Origin: a virus
Direction: 5' to 3' (one strand)
DNA: 64,000 nt
Virus record (IMG/VR): IMGVR_UViG_3300019890_000004
Coordinates: 1-64,000 of that record
The notes under the pieces were generated by a model that ran no database searches, was not told the origin of the DNA, and saw only the letters and a list, made by a program, of their open reading frames with translations. Both the position numbers and the translations under genes were made by a program. Of the stretch, positions 1-7,843 are shown piece by piece (the stretch's first letter is position 1; the number at the start of each line of letters is the position of its first letter).

Positions 1-59
1 CCGAGGCGTTCAGGCAGGTCATCGGGTTCGGGCTGACGAAAGCGACGGTTGATGACTGA
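1..59 (+). CDS. 3' end of an upstream head-region gene (partial)
   Basis: An open frame enters from the left edge and stops at TGA 57-59; its last residues read roughly GFGLTKATVDD. It overlaps the next start by 8 bases, as is usual in this phage. Position before the MuF-type gene suggests a head gene such as portal, but too little is visible to name it. Confidence 0.5.
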   Translation, partial: EAFRQVIGFGLTKATVDD

Positions 60-384
60 GCTAGACGAGACCCTTCTCGCCGCTGTCCGGGAGTCGTCGA
101 TCGCCCTGAAGCCGGGCGACGTACTCGCCGTGCGGCTGCCGCTCAGTTTCAACAGCGCCGCCCTGAAGCGCGCCCGCGACCACGGTCACGCCGTCGAGCG
201 GGAGACCGGCATCAAGGTGGTGTTCATCCCCGGCGAGGAATTCGCGGCGACAACGGTGAACATCACGGTGAACGCGACTGCGGCTGACCCGGGCGTGATC
301 GCCGACGAGATCCGCAAGGTGCTTGCAGGCGAAATGCGGCGCGGCATGCGCCGTCCCCCCGGTACGGGGATTATGGTCCAGTGA
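52..384 (+). CDS. Small head-module protein, unknown function
   Basis: About 110 residues, soluble, with no motif I recognise. ATG at 52 overlaps the stop of the preceding gene, and TTG 49 is an alternative in-frame start. The C-terminal third is basic (RRGMRRPP). It is translationally coupled to the next gene through a GTGA overlap at 381. High GC at third codon positions supports coding. Placement upstream of the MuF-like gene suggests a head-associated or accessory role; this is inference only. Confidence 0.65.
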   Translation: MTELDETLLAAVRESSIALKPGDVLAVRLPLSFNSAALKRARDHGHAVERETGIKVVFIPGEEFAATTVNITVNATAADPGVIADEIRKVLAGEMRRGMRRPPGTGIMVQ

Positions 385-704
385 GCTTCTCCGGTCATCT
401 CGTCGACTCCTACCTTGCCCGCACGGGCCAGCCCCGCGACGGCCACCGGGACGCGCACTACGCGTACCAGTGGGCGGTCCTGCGGGACATGCTCGCCCGC
501 CTTGAGGTCATCCTCGACGACGAGGACGTGCCCCGAGAGGTCGCTATGCGGGTGATGCGCTGCCTGCTGTACGGGGCACCGTCAGCTGCCGACGCCGAGC
601 AGCGGATGGAGCGGGACGCCGAGATGGTGAGGCTGATGGCCCGCGTGCCGCCCGCACCGGTGTTCTTCCCTGGTGCCGCCGACCTGAAGATGCCGCCGCG
701 CTGA
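381..704 (+). CDS. Hypothetical protein
   Basis: 107 residues starting at GTG 381, sharing four bases with the previous stop. The sequence is mostly helical in character, with an acidic stretch (ILDDEDVPRE) and a proline-rich end. No catalytic motif, membrane segment or zinc ligand set is visible. It lies in a tightly packed run of small genes between the upstream head gene and the MuF-like gene. Function unknown. Confidence 0.65.
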   Translation: MSFSGHLVDSYLARTGQPRDGHRDAHYAYQWAVLRDMLARLEVILDDEDVPREVAMRVMRCLLYGAPSAADAEQRMERDAEMVRLMARVPPAPVFFPGAADLKMPPR

Positions 705-883
705 CCGCCGGCCCCGCCTTCCGGCTTGCCGCCGAGTTCGCCGCGTCCGTCACCGGCGCGCTGCTCGGCCGGGTACTGATGGCCCGTCTCGGGCTCGGGT
801 ACTCAGTCCCGCTGCCGGCCGACCTGGGCGGTGCGGTCGCCGTGACCGTCTTCCTGAGCCTCCGGCATAGGCGGAACCGGTGA
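701..883 (+). CDS. Possible small membrane protein (non-standard start)
   Basis: An uninterrupted, strongly GC3-biased frame runs to TGA 881-883 and overlaps the next GTG start. It has no ATG or GTG near its beginning. CTG 701 overlaps the previous stop in the coupled style used here; the first ATG is at about 776. The product (about 60 residues) has hydrophobic stretches (ASVTGALLGRVL and GGAVAVTVFLSL) and ends in HRRNR, like a small bitopic membrane protein. The start is unresolved. Confidence 0.4.
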   Translation: MTAGPAFRLAAEFAASVTGALLGRVLMARLGLGYSVPLPADLGGAVAVTVFLSLRHRRNR

Positions 884-1155
884 GCGACGCCGCAATGGGC
901 AGGCTGCTGCGCTCGATGCTCGGCCCGGACCCGTCACCCGGACCCCCGTACGTCCACGTGCTGAAGCTGCCGGAGACCGAGGAAGAGATGGCGGCTAACC
1001 CCTTCGACGAGCCGATGTTCACGGTAGCGCGCGGCGGGCGGCGCGGACGGCAGTACGAGAACGGGCCGCTTGCGGTACCCGCCGCGTTCCGGCGACTGCC
1101 TGCCGACCCGTTGCCGGACACCGGCAACGCCGGGCGCTACTTCCCTCTGACGTAG
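880..1155 (+). CDS. Hypothetical protein
   Basis: 91 residues from GTG 880 (GTGA overlap with the preceding frame). Proline-rich N-terminal part, acidic middle (ETEEEMAANPFDEP) and a basic, Gly/Arg-rich patch (RGGRRGR). No recognisable family. The gene sits 22 bases before the 2H/MuF fusion and is probably co-transcribed with it. Confidence 0.6.
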   Translation: MSDAAMGRLLRSMLGPDPSPGPPYVHVLKLPETEEEMAANPFDEPMFTVARGGRRGRQYENGPLAVPAAFRRLPADPLPDTGNAGRYFPLT

Positions 1156-1177
1156 CCCGCTGCGGGGAGGCTGCCCC

Positions 1178-2644
1178 GTGGCCGACCAGCCCGACTACAC
1201 CGGCTCCTGCATGATCGCCCTCTACCCGCCGCCGGAGACAGCCGAGAAGCTGGCCGTCCCTGACGGGCTCAGCGCCAAGTCGATGCACGTCACGATCGCC
1301 TACACGGGCGATGCGGCGGACGTCGACCCCAAGGCGCTGAAGGCCGTAGCCAAGGCCCTCGCCGCCCGCCCGCCGTTCACCGCGACAATCAGCGGTCATG
1401 CCCGGTTCACCGGCGGCGAGCAGGACGTCATCGTCGCCCTTGTCGACGCGCCCGAACTGGAGACGCTGCGATCCGACGCCCGCAAGGCACTAGACGCGGC
1501 GGGCATCGCGATACCGTCCGAGCACGGGTTCACCGCGCACCTCTCGATTAGGTACTGCGGGCAGGACGACGCCGACCCCGTCGGCCGCCTGGCCGCGTTC
1601 CCCGTCAAGTTCGGCGCGGTATCGGCGGTCCACGCCAAGAAGCGCACCGACTACCCGTTCACTGACCCGCTCGCCGGGCAGGCCAGGGAAGCATACGCGG
1701 CAGGATGGGCGCTCTCCGGCGGCCCCATGACCGAGACGGTGAAGGCCGGGTGCACGGCAGCGGTCGCGCACGCGACCGAAAACCGCGACGACCCCGGCAT
1801 CCTCGAGGTGTCGCTGCACCTCGGGAAACTGACCGGCACGTGGGCGGAAGTCTTCAGGCGCCGCGAGGAACTGACCGCCCGCCACGCCGCCGCGATCACC
1901 GCCGCCTGGCGGAAGCTCGCCAAGCGCCTCGGCGTCCGCGACCTGATCACCGACTACCGCCACCGCCTGGCCATGGGCGAGTCGGACGGGCCGACGAAGC
2001 AGCAGAAGGAAGCAGCCGCCGCCGCGCTCCTGCTGTGGCTCCGGCAGATCCTCGACGACCCGGGTTACGCGGACCTCGCCTCGGCCATCGCCGCGGCGAT
2101 GGCCGCGGCGATCGCCGAGGGGCGGACGGCGATGCTCGCCGTGGCCGCCGACCAGGCCGCGGTGCTCGGGTTCGACTGGGGCAAGGCGTACGACGCCATG
2201 CGCGCCGCAGTGACGGACGCGGAGACCCAGGGCGCGGCCGGCCCGGTCACGCAGCAGATCATGGCCGCGGTCGCCGCCGGCGCGGGCCGGGTCCTCGCCG
2301 CCATGGAGGCCTCCGGGGCCGGTGACCCGGCGATCGAGAAAGCCCTCGAAGACGAGATCGCGGCCGAGGACGGCGCCGCGGCCCTCGCCGCCGACACGGC
2401 CATGAGCGGCTTCTGGGGCAACGGGGCGCTCTCCCTGGGCGCTGCCGAGGGCATCCTGCTGAACTGGATGACAGCGTCGGACGGCAGGGTCTGCCCGAGC
2501 TGCCAGGACAACGAGGATAACGGCCCGTATTACCCATCTGACTTTCCGTCACTGCCAGATCATCCGCGCTGCAGGTGCTGCAGCTCCCCGGCCGAGCCTC
2601 TCCCGATCTCCGCCTTCGCCGCCTTCCTCATCCCCACCGATTAG
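1178..2644 (+). CDS. 2H phosphoesterase fused to MuF-type minor head protein
   Basis: 488 residues from GTG 1178. Residues 10-160 look like a 2H phosphoesterase (2'-5' RNA ligase/LigT superfamily): the paired catalytic motifs are H37-V-T39 and H121-L-S123, about 84 residues apart as expected. A long alanine-rich helical region follows, and the C-terminal 60 residues carry the MuF (Mu gpF) signature: C439PSC442, a proline-rich turn, then HPRCRC at 462-467. MuF proteins bridge portal and capsid and can be carried inside the virion; fused N-terminal enzymes are known for the family. The substrate cannot be read from sequence: 2',3'-cyclic RNA ends, 2'-5' oligonucleotides or cyclic nucleotides (as for Acb1) are all possible. 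Confidence 0.85.
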   Translation: MADQPDYTGSCMIALYPPPETAEKLAVPDGLSAKSMHVTIAYTGDAADVDPKALKAVAKALAARPPFTATISGHARFTGGEQDVIVALVDAPELETLRSDARKALDAAGIAIPSEHGFTAHLSIRYCGQDDADPVGRLAAFPVKFGAVSAVHAKKRTDYPFTDPLAGQAREAYAAGWALSGGPMTETVKAGCTAAVAHATENRDDPGILEVSLHLGKLTGTWAEVFRRREELTARHAAAITAAWRKLAKRLGVRDLITDYRHRLAMGESDGPTKQQKEAAAAALLLWLRQILDDPGYADLASAIAAAMAAAIAEGRTAMLAVAADQAAVLGFDWGKAYDAMRAAVTDAETQGAAGPVTQQIMAAVAAGAGRVLAAMEASGAGDPAIEKALEDEIAAEDGAAALAADTAMSGFWGNGALSLGAAEGILLNWMTASDGRVCPSCQDNEDNGPYYPSDFPSLPDHPRCRCCSSPAEPLPISAFAAFLIPTD

Positions 2645-2653
2645 GAGGCCGGC

Positions 2654-3064
2654 ATGGCGTTCGACGACTCCGTACGGCTCATCTGGTCCCTGACCAGCAA
2701 CGGCCCCGCCACCTCCATCACCACGTCCGGCAACTCCGGCGCCTACACCCCGACCCCGGCACCGGGCGTGCCCCGCGCCGCCGTCGATCTCCGCTGGGCC
2801 GACGACGTGTGGCTGTCCGTCAACGCCACCGCAGGCTCCGGGACCACCGCGACAGTCCAGCTCGACGGCTGGGACTCCCAGGGAAACCTGTTCGCGCAGC
2901 TCCTCAAGGTCACGCTCGCCTCGTCCCCCGGGCAGGCGGTCGCCTACGCCGGCCGGCACGGCGGCGCGACGGCCTCCTTCCTGGTGCTGCCGGAATGGGG
3001 CCGCGTGTCCTGGGCCCTTACCGGCACCATGACCGGCGTCGAGATCGCGCTCTACGCCAGGTGA
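2654..3064 (+). CDS. Putative virion protein, beta-rich
   Basis: 136 residues; ATG preceded by GGAGG. The sequence alternates small polar and hydrophobic residues in a beta-sandwich style (VWLSVNATAGSGTTATVQLD) without cysteines or catalytic motifs. The gene lies between the MuF-like head gene and the protease in a set of three similar small beta-rich proteins, so a head decoration or accessory role is plausible but unproven. Confidence 0.6.
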   Translation: MAFDDSVRLIWSLTSNGPATSITTSGNSGAYTPTPAPGVPRAAVDLRWADDVWLSVNATAGSGTTATVQLDGWDSQGNLFAQLLKVTLASSPGQAVAYAGRHGGATASFLVLPEWGRVSWALTGTMTGVEIALYAR

Positions 3065-3112
3065 CCCGTACCCGCTGCCCTGGCGAATCACAGAAAGGCA
3101 GTCGATAGACCC

Positions 3113-3442
3113 ATGAGCTTCTTCACGACTGGCGCTCTCGGCTCAGGCTCCAGCTTCGAGACCGTCCTTGATGACGTCTGGACTGCCGCGACCTTCGATT
3201 ACGAGTGGGTCAGCGGGACCGACGCGACAGCGGCCGGCTTCGTGTACGGCTCTGTGGATCAGGGCGGCCACTGGTTCGTCATCGAGAACCTCAGCTACGG
3301 AGACGGCGAGTCCCTCCCGGTCGGCCAAGTGGGCATCTGGGCTGCGGGATTTACTTCATTCCTGCCTGTGAACGCCATCAAGGTGGCCGTCACGGCTGCG
3401 GCAGAGGGCAACACCCTGACGGTCCGGTTCACCGGCAAGTAG
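3113..3442 (+). CDS. Putative virion protein, beta-rich
   Basis: 109 residues, ATG at 3113. It contains Gly/Tyr/Trp-rich beta-like segments (GGHWFVIENLSYGDG) and ends VRFTGK. No family assignment. It is spaced about 50 bases from its neighbours rather than overlapping, unlike the regulatory genes. Probably a capsid-associated protein, judged only by context. Confidence 0.55.
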   Translation: MSFFTTGALGSGSSFETVLDDVWTAATFDYEWVSGTDATAAGFVYGSVDQGGHWFVIENLSYGDGESLPVGQVGIWAAGFTSFLPVNAIKVAVTAAAEGNTLTVRFTGK

Positions 3443-3507
3443 CGCCTCCCGGCCCGTCGAGGCCGTCCCTCCCGTAACCGCTCAACCCCTGAAAGGGGCG
3501 CTTCGCC

Positions 3508-3825
3508 ATGGCTAAGCAGACAATCGGCGTCGTCTACGACGACGCCGGGTTCCCGTCCATCGCCGCGTTCACCGCGCCTGTCACCATCGGCACCACGCAG
3601 ACGGTGAAGGCCAGCCCCGGCCGCCTGTGCCGGATCGTCGTGACCACAGCCACCGCCACCGCCCTCACCACGATTTATGACGGCCTGACCGCGGCAGGGA
3701 CGCCGCTGTTCATCGTCCCCATCGCCGCGCCGATCGGTACCGTCTACGCGGTCGACCTGCCCGCCCTGGTCGGCATCACCGTCGCGGGCGCCGGCACCGG
3801 CGCGATCACCATCGGCTACTCCTGA
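3508..3825 (+). CDS. Putative virion protein, beta-rich
   Basis: 105 residues; ATG 3508 with an upstream AAAGGGG motif. Thr/Ala/Val-rich beta repeats (VTTATATALTTIYDG, ITVAGAGTGAITIGYS) resemble small decoration or head-fibre proteins. The gene directly precedes the maturation protease. No enzyme motif; function inferred from position. Confidence 0.55.
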   Translation: MAKQTIGVVYDDAGFPSIAAFTAPVTIGTTQTVKASPGRLCRIVVTTATATALTTIYDGLTAAGTPLFIVPIAAPIGTVYAVDLPALVGITVAGAGTGAITIGYS

Positions 3826-3908
3826 CCGCTCTCCTGTCCTGCTGCCCCGTCCCGCCACCGCTGCAAGCCGCATGAAAGCCGTCTCTCTCGCGGCAGGAAG
3901 AGGGACGC

Positions 3909-5720
3909 ATGGCTAAGGCAATCGCGACGCTAGGCGGCGTGGCCCTTGAGCCCGGAGTTTCCCGCAACCGCCGCTGGTACACCGCCGAGCACATCGCCGG
4001 CGCTGTCGCCGAGGCACGGAAGCGCCTCGCCCGCGGCGACCAGCCGATGGTGATGCTCAGCCACCATGAGGCCGGCGATGACAGCCTCCGCATAGCGGCC
4101 GCCCTCCGGAAGGTGAGCCTCACCGATGACGGGCGGATCCGGTGGGAAGCCGATATCCCCGACACGGAGACGGGCCGGCAGATCGCCGCCCTCGCCGACA
4201 CCAGCGACGGGAAGCCCGCATTCCTCGAGGGCGTCTCGATCCGGGGCCGGTGGACGGGGCGGGTACAGAAGGTCCGCGCCCCTGACGGGGACTTCGCCGA
4301 GCAGGGCCAGGGGCTCCTCATCGACGGCCTGGACTTCACTCACAAGCCCGGCGTACCGGGTGCCCGCATCGACGCGTTCTCGTGGGCGAAGGACGGCGCC
4401 AGCGAGACCGACGACCGGGTGCTCATCACCGAAAGCGTTCAGGAGGCACGGGTGACCGTGATCACCGAGGAGACATCACCCGCGATCGGCGAGTCCGCGC
4501 CCGAAGGCGTGCGGGAGGCCCTGCGGGCCGTCTTCGGCGAGTCCGTCACCGAGGCGGCCACGCCCGCCGTATCCAAGCGCGGACCGGGCCTGTCCGACGA
4601 CGGCGGGCGCGTCTACGCGGACCCCGGCTACCAGAAGGACAAGAAGCAGCGCTACGACATATCGACCAAGGCGAAGGCGAAAGCCGCCTATGCCTACTCG
4701 TCGCAGCCCGGCAACGCCAAGCTGTACACCCCGGCGCAGCTCAAGCGGGTCAAGGGCCGCATCAAGGCGGCGCTCGGCAAGTTCGGCGTCACCGTCGCGG
4801 CCGAGGGCTGGACGATCGACCCGGCGGTCCTGCTGACCGAGGCGCTCGTCGAGTTCTACGGCGGAGACCCGGACTGCTGCGGCAGCTACTCGCTGTCCGC
4901 CACCAACGGCCCCACGACCGTCACCGTCTGCTCGTACGGCCTGGACCCCGCCGACCTTCAGGTGATCCTCGCGCAGGCGTGCAAGGGCGCGGGGATGGCC
5001 CTGTCGGCGCTTGACCCGGACATGGACGGCGACGTCGACGTGGACGGCGAAGATCCAGGCGAGTCCGCTCCCGGCCCGGAAGAGCCTGCCGCCGAGACCG
5101 AGCAGGCCGACCCCGCCGTCACCGAGACGGCACCCACCGAAGACCCGGCACCGGACCCCGCTGCCGACCGAGAAGGAACGGAGGAGCCCGCGATGAGCGA
5201 GCCCACCACAGAGACGGTCGCGCCGGCCCCGGCTGCCGCCACCGCTGTCATCCCGCAGGACATCATGGCCGAGGCGATCCGCAAGGCCGCGAAGAAGGCG
5301 GCGAAGAGGGCGCTCGCGGCAAGCGGCACCGCCCCTGCCGAGTCCGCCGCTGCCCCCGCGGCCGCCGCGGCGGTGACGGAGACCGAGGACGAGCGGGTCG
5401 GCCGCATCGTCTCCGAGCGGCTCGCCGCCGAGCGTGCCGCGGCGGCCGTCACCGAGACCGACGAGGCCCGGATTAACCGCCTCGTCGAGGAGCGCCTCGT
5501 CCGCGAGCGCCAGGAGATCACCGCGTCCGGCGGCGGCCCCGCCCGCAAGGGCCTGGTCGCCGAGCACGCCGGGTCGGGTGCCTCCTCCGGTGAGATCCCC
5601 GCCGACTTCCCCATGAAGAACGGGGCGATGATCCCGACCGAGGAATGGACGGACGACCAGCGGCGCGCTGTCGGCGTGCAGCTCGAGCGCCACGTCCTCG
5701 GCTCCCGCGCCAGCTCTTAG
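3909..5720 (+). CDS. Capsid maturation protease with C-terminal scaffold domain
   Basis: 603 residues. Residues 1-170 resemble phage prohead/S78-like proteases: a His pair at 52-53 (SHHEAGDD) and a Ser at 110 (LEGVSIRGRW) are the likely catalytic residues. Around residues 220-300 is a Lys-rich segment resembling DUF6582 (DPGYQKDKKQRYDIS, LKRVKGRIKAALGKFGV). An acidic Pro/Glu linker leads to a C-terminal helical scaffold-like region rich in Ala/Glu/Arg (VGRIVSERLAAERA). The major capsid gene follows at 5842, the classic protease-scaffold-capsid order. An internal start at 5193 would make free scaffold. Confidence 0.85.
   Translation: MAKAIATLGGVALEPGVSRNRRWYTAEHIAGAVAEARKRLARGDQPMVMLSHHEAGDDSLRIAAALRKVSLTDDGRIRWEADIPDTETGRQIAALADTSDGKPAFLEGVSIRGRWTGRVQKVRAPDGDFAEQGQGLLIDGLDFTHKPGVPGARIDAFSWAKDGASETDDRVLITESVQEARVTVITEETSPAIGESAPEGVREALRAVFGESVTEAATPAVSKRGPGLSDDGGRVYADPGYQKDKKQRYDISTKAKAKAAYAYSSQPGNAKLYTPAQLKRVKGRIKAALGKFGVTVAAEGWTIDPAVLLTEALVEFYGGDPDCCGSYSLSATNGPTTVTVCSYGLDPADLQVILAQACKGAGMALSALDPDMDGDVDVDGEDPGESAPGPEEPAAETEQADPAVTETAPTEDPAPDPAADREGTEEPAMSEPTTETVAPAPAAATAVIPQDIMAEAIRKAAKKAAKRALAASGTAPAESAAAPAAAAAVTETEDERVGRIVSERLAAERAAAAVTETDEARINRLVEERLVRERQEITASGGGPARKGLVAEHAGSGASSGEIPADFPMKNGAMIPTEEWTDDQRRAVGVQLERHVLGSRASS
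5193..5720 (+). CDS. Nested in-frame scaffold protein
   Basis: ATG 5193 lies in the frame of the protease gene and is preceded by GGAGG at 5180-5184, 8 bases upstream, a better ribosome site than many starts in this window. It would yield 175 residues beginning MSEPTTETVAPAP and ending HVLGSRASS, exactly the coiled-coil scaffold portion. This matches the lambda C/Nu3 arrangement, in which a scaffold is translated independently from within the protease gene. Seen: start, ribosome site and frame. Inferred: use in vivo. Confidence 0.6.
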   Translation: MSEPTTETVAPAPAAATAVIPQDIMAEAIRKAAKKAAKRALAASGTAPAESAAAPAAAAAVTETEDERVGRIVSERLAAERAAAAVTETDEARINRLVEERLVRERQEITASGGGPARKGLVAEHAGSGASSGEIPADFPMKNGAMIPTEEWTDDQRRAVGVQLERHVLGSRASS

Positions 5721-5725
5721 CACCG

Positions 5726-5786
5726 GCGCGGCCCTTAACCGGGCCGCGCCCCTGAACTCTCCTGACCGCCAGCCCTTCCGGGCTGG
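5726..5786 (+). terminator. Two adjacent hairpins before the capsid gene
   Basis: GCGCGGCCC (5726-5734) pairs perfectly with GGGCCGCGC (5741-5749), and CCAGCCC (5769-5775) pairs with GGGCTGG (5780-5786) around a TTCC loop. There is no U-tract, so they may be RNA-stabilising or processing structures that set the capsid to protease expression ratio rather than true terminators. Confidence 0.5.
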
Positions 5787-5841
5787 TGCCTTCCGTGGCG
5801 GCGACGGTCCCTGCAACCACACCCCCGGAAGGGATACAGCC

Positions 5842-7248
5842 ATGCCCAGCGAGCTCCGCGAGGCACTCACCGTCAGCGGTGTAGGCCCGCTTCTCCCGAA
5901 GATCATCGACCCGCTCCTCCTGGAGTACATGCGGCGCATCGCGCCCCTGGTGCGGGCCATCCCGTCCACCAAATGGGACACCGACGTCTACTACTGGAAC
6001 AACCGTTCCGCGGTCGCCACCGGCGGGTTCGTGTCCGACGGCGGCGCCGCCCCCGTCAGCAACTCGGTGTACAACCAGTCCAGCTTCCAGATGAAGCACC
6101 TCCAGATCGTCGGCGCGGTCACCGGGTACAGCCAGGCCGTCACCCGCATGGTCATCGGCGACCTGCGGCAGACTGAAATCGAGGGCTCCATCCAGGGCCT
6201 CCTGTGGGACACCGAGACCGCGATCGACTGGGGCAACTCCGCCTCCACGATCAACGGGGCACGCCCGCAGTTCGACGGCCTTGACACGCAGGTCGCGACA
6301 TACTCCGGCGCTTACCAGAACGCGCAGGACAAGGGCGGCAACACGCTCACCACCGCCCACCTCGACGAGCTCATGAACATGGTGCAGATCAACGCGTCCA
6401 TGCCGCTCCTGGGCAGCAGCTGGATGTTCGTCTGCTCGTCCACGGTCATCAGCAAGGTCGCCCAGCTCCTCCAGGGCCAGCAGCGGTTCAGCCAGGTCCA
6501 GGTCGCCCCCGGCCTCCTCGTCGACTCCTACCGCAACATCCCGATGATGACCACGTCGTTCCTGGCGCCGCAGTCCTACGGCATGAGCACCGTCACCGCG
6601 GCAGGCGCGTCCGGGTCCCTGCCCGGCGGCCTGTCCTCGCTCACCGGCTCCCTCGCCAACGCCGCCTACAAGTACGTGGTAGCCCCGGTCATCGCCCGCT
6701 CCGGCGAGATCCTGCCCTGCGCCGAGGTCACGGCCACCACGGGCGGCACCTCCGGGTACGCCACCCTGTCGTTCTCCGTCCCGTCGGGGCAGGACGGCGC
6801 CCTGCCGACCCTGTACAAGGTGTACCGGACCGCCTCGGGCGGGGCGGCGGGCAGCGAGACGTTCCTCGGCTACGTCGACAGCACTGTCGGGCTCGCGGCG
6901 GACGGCGTTACCCCCGTGTACGCCACCTGCATCGTCGACAGCGGCGCCGCGCTCATCCCCGTCGTCGGCTCGTCCGCGACCACAGTGCCCGGCACCCTCG
7001 CGACCACGTACTTCGGCACCAACACCGGCATGTACCCGCTCGCCGCCGGGCTGGAGAACATCTACCTCATGGCCAGGGACCGCAATTTCGTGATCCGGCC
7101 CTACGTGAGGGAATGCATGCCACTCGATGTGTATCCGACCACTAACTCTCCGGATTCACTGCCTTATGCGCTCGTTACCGATACCTGCCTGGCTGTGCGG
7201 GCGCCGCGTTACCTCGGCAGGCTCAGCCGGGTCACCACAAGCGTCTAA
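5842..7248 (+). CDS. Major capsid protein with inserted Ig/FN3-like domain
   Basis: 468 residues; ATG 5842 with GGAAGGG upstream. The N-terminal part (LLEYMRRIAPLVRAIPS, later SFQMKHLQIVGAVTGYS) and the C-terminal part (MPLDVYPTTNSPDSLPYAL) have the character of an HK97-fold capsid protein of the type seen in large-capsid actinophages. Between about residues 255 and 385 is a Ser/Thr/Gly-rich beta segment (LSFSVPSGQDGALPTLYKVY) that reads like an FN3/Ig-type insertion, probably surface-exposed. Length and position after protease/scaffold support the call. Confidence 0.85.
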   Translation: MPSELREALTVSGVGPLLPKIIDPLLLEYMRRIAPLVRAIPSTKWDTDVYYWNNRSAVATGGFVSDGGAAPVSNSVYNQSSFQMKHLQIVGAVTGYSQAVTRMVIGDLRQTEIEGSIQGLLWDTETAIDWGNSASTINGARPQFDGLDTQVATYSGAYQNAQDKGGNTLTTAHLDELMNMVQINASMPLLGSSWMFVCSSTVISKVAQLLQGQQRFSQVQVAPGLLVDSYRNIPMMTTSFLAPQSYGMSTVTAAGASGSLPGGLSSLTGSLANAAYKYVVAPVIARSGEILPCAEVTATTGGTSGYATLSFSVPSGQDGALPTLYKVYRTASGGAAGSETFLGYVDSTVGLAADGVTPVYATCIVDSGAALIPVVGSSATTVPGTLATTYFGTNTGMYPLAAGLENIYLMARDRNFVIRPYVRECMPLDVYPTTNSPDSLPYALVTDTCLAVRAPRYLGRLSRVTTSV

Positions 7249-7276
7249 CCCGCGGCTTCCCTGCCGCACGGCCATC

Positions 7277-7314
7277 CCCTCGCCGCGGCGGACACCCTGC
7301 CGCCGCGGCGAGGG
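7277..7314 (+). terminator. Strong hairpin after the capsid gene
   Basis: A perfect 15-bp inverted repeat: 7277-7291 (starting CCCTCGCCGC) pairs with 7300-7314 around an 8-base loop. No U-tract follows. Location immediately after the most abundantly expressed gene suggests transcript-end protection or partial termination. Confidence 0.55.
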
Positions 7315-7337
7315 CCCCCCGGAAAGGAGAGCCGCGC

Positions 7338-7622
7338 ATGTGGCTCAAGAAGGACAGAGGCGGCTCGGCCATCCGGTGGGAGGGGGCCGACTACGAGTGG
7401 CCGGAGGACGGTTCGGTCACCGAGGTCCCGGACCAGCTCGGCCGGGAGCTGCTGGCGATCCCCGAGGGAGGGCTCGAGAAGGTTGACGGGCCTGAGCCGG
7501 TCACGGAGATCACCGAGCCGGGGCCGTCTGCCGGGATCACCGAAGGCGGGGAGCCCGACGCGGGCAAGTCCCCCCGCAAGGGCCGTGCCGCTAAGGCCGA
7601 GGACACCGGCACCCCGGCCTGA
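7338..7622 (+). CDS. Small acidic head-module protein
   Basis: 94 residues; ATG 7338 preceded by GGAAAGGAGAG. N-terminal half has aromatic/acidic residues (IRWEGADYEWPEDG), C-terminal half is disordered (Pro, Glu, Lys; KSPRKGRAAKAED). Proteins of this style often follow actinophage capsid genes, and a similar one follows the connector region here at 11090. Role unknown. Confidence 0.6.
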   Translation: MWLKKDRGGSAIRWEGADYEWPEDGSVTEVPDQLGRELLAIPEGGLEKVDGPEPVTEITEPGPSAGITEGGEPDAGKSPRKGRAAKAEDTGTPA

Positions 7623-7806
7623 CGTGGACCGCGAACCCCGCTGCGGCCCTGTAGCAGACGGCAGGGACCTGCGCCGACGCCGAGAGGGGGCGCGGCGGCA
7701 GCGAGAACCCGGGAGGGAAGAAGGTTCTTAGCTGCCGCTCGATCTCGCGGTTCGCGTGGTCCCGCAGGGCGTCCGTGATGCCGTAGTGGCTCGTCATGCG
7801 CGCCAT
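7591..7806 (-). CDS. Small antisense-oriented gene, unknown
   Basis: 71 residues from ATG 7806 (or ATG 7797). The first half has convincing coding character (HYGITDALRDHANREIERQL), the second is Pro/Arg-rich. It opposes the surrounding head genes and overlaps the end of the 7338 gene by about 30 bases tail to tail. It fills an otherwise empty gap and parallels the minus-strand genes at 8822-10204. Function unknown. Confidence 0.45.
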   Translation of the reverse strand: MARMTSHYGITDALRDHANREIERQLRTFFPPGFSLPPRPLSASAQVPAVCYRAAAGFAVHVRPGCRCPRP

Positions 7807-7843
7807 TATCCCTGACCTGGCGATACGGCGGGGGTGACCGGTC

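Noticed and set aside
1-1177. Portal or terminase gene
   Set aside because: Only about 20 codons of an upstream gene are visible; the small genes here have no such motifs.
4476-5981. 501-codon minus-strand open frame
   Set aside because: Shadow of the protease-scaffold gene.
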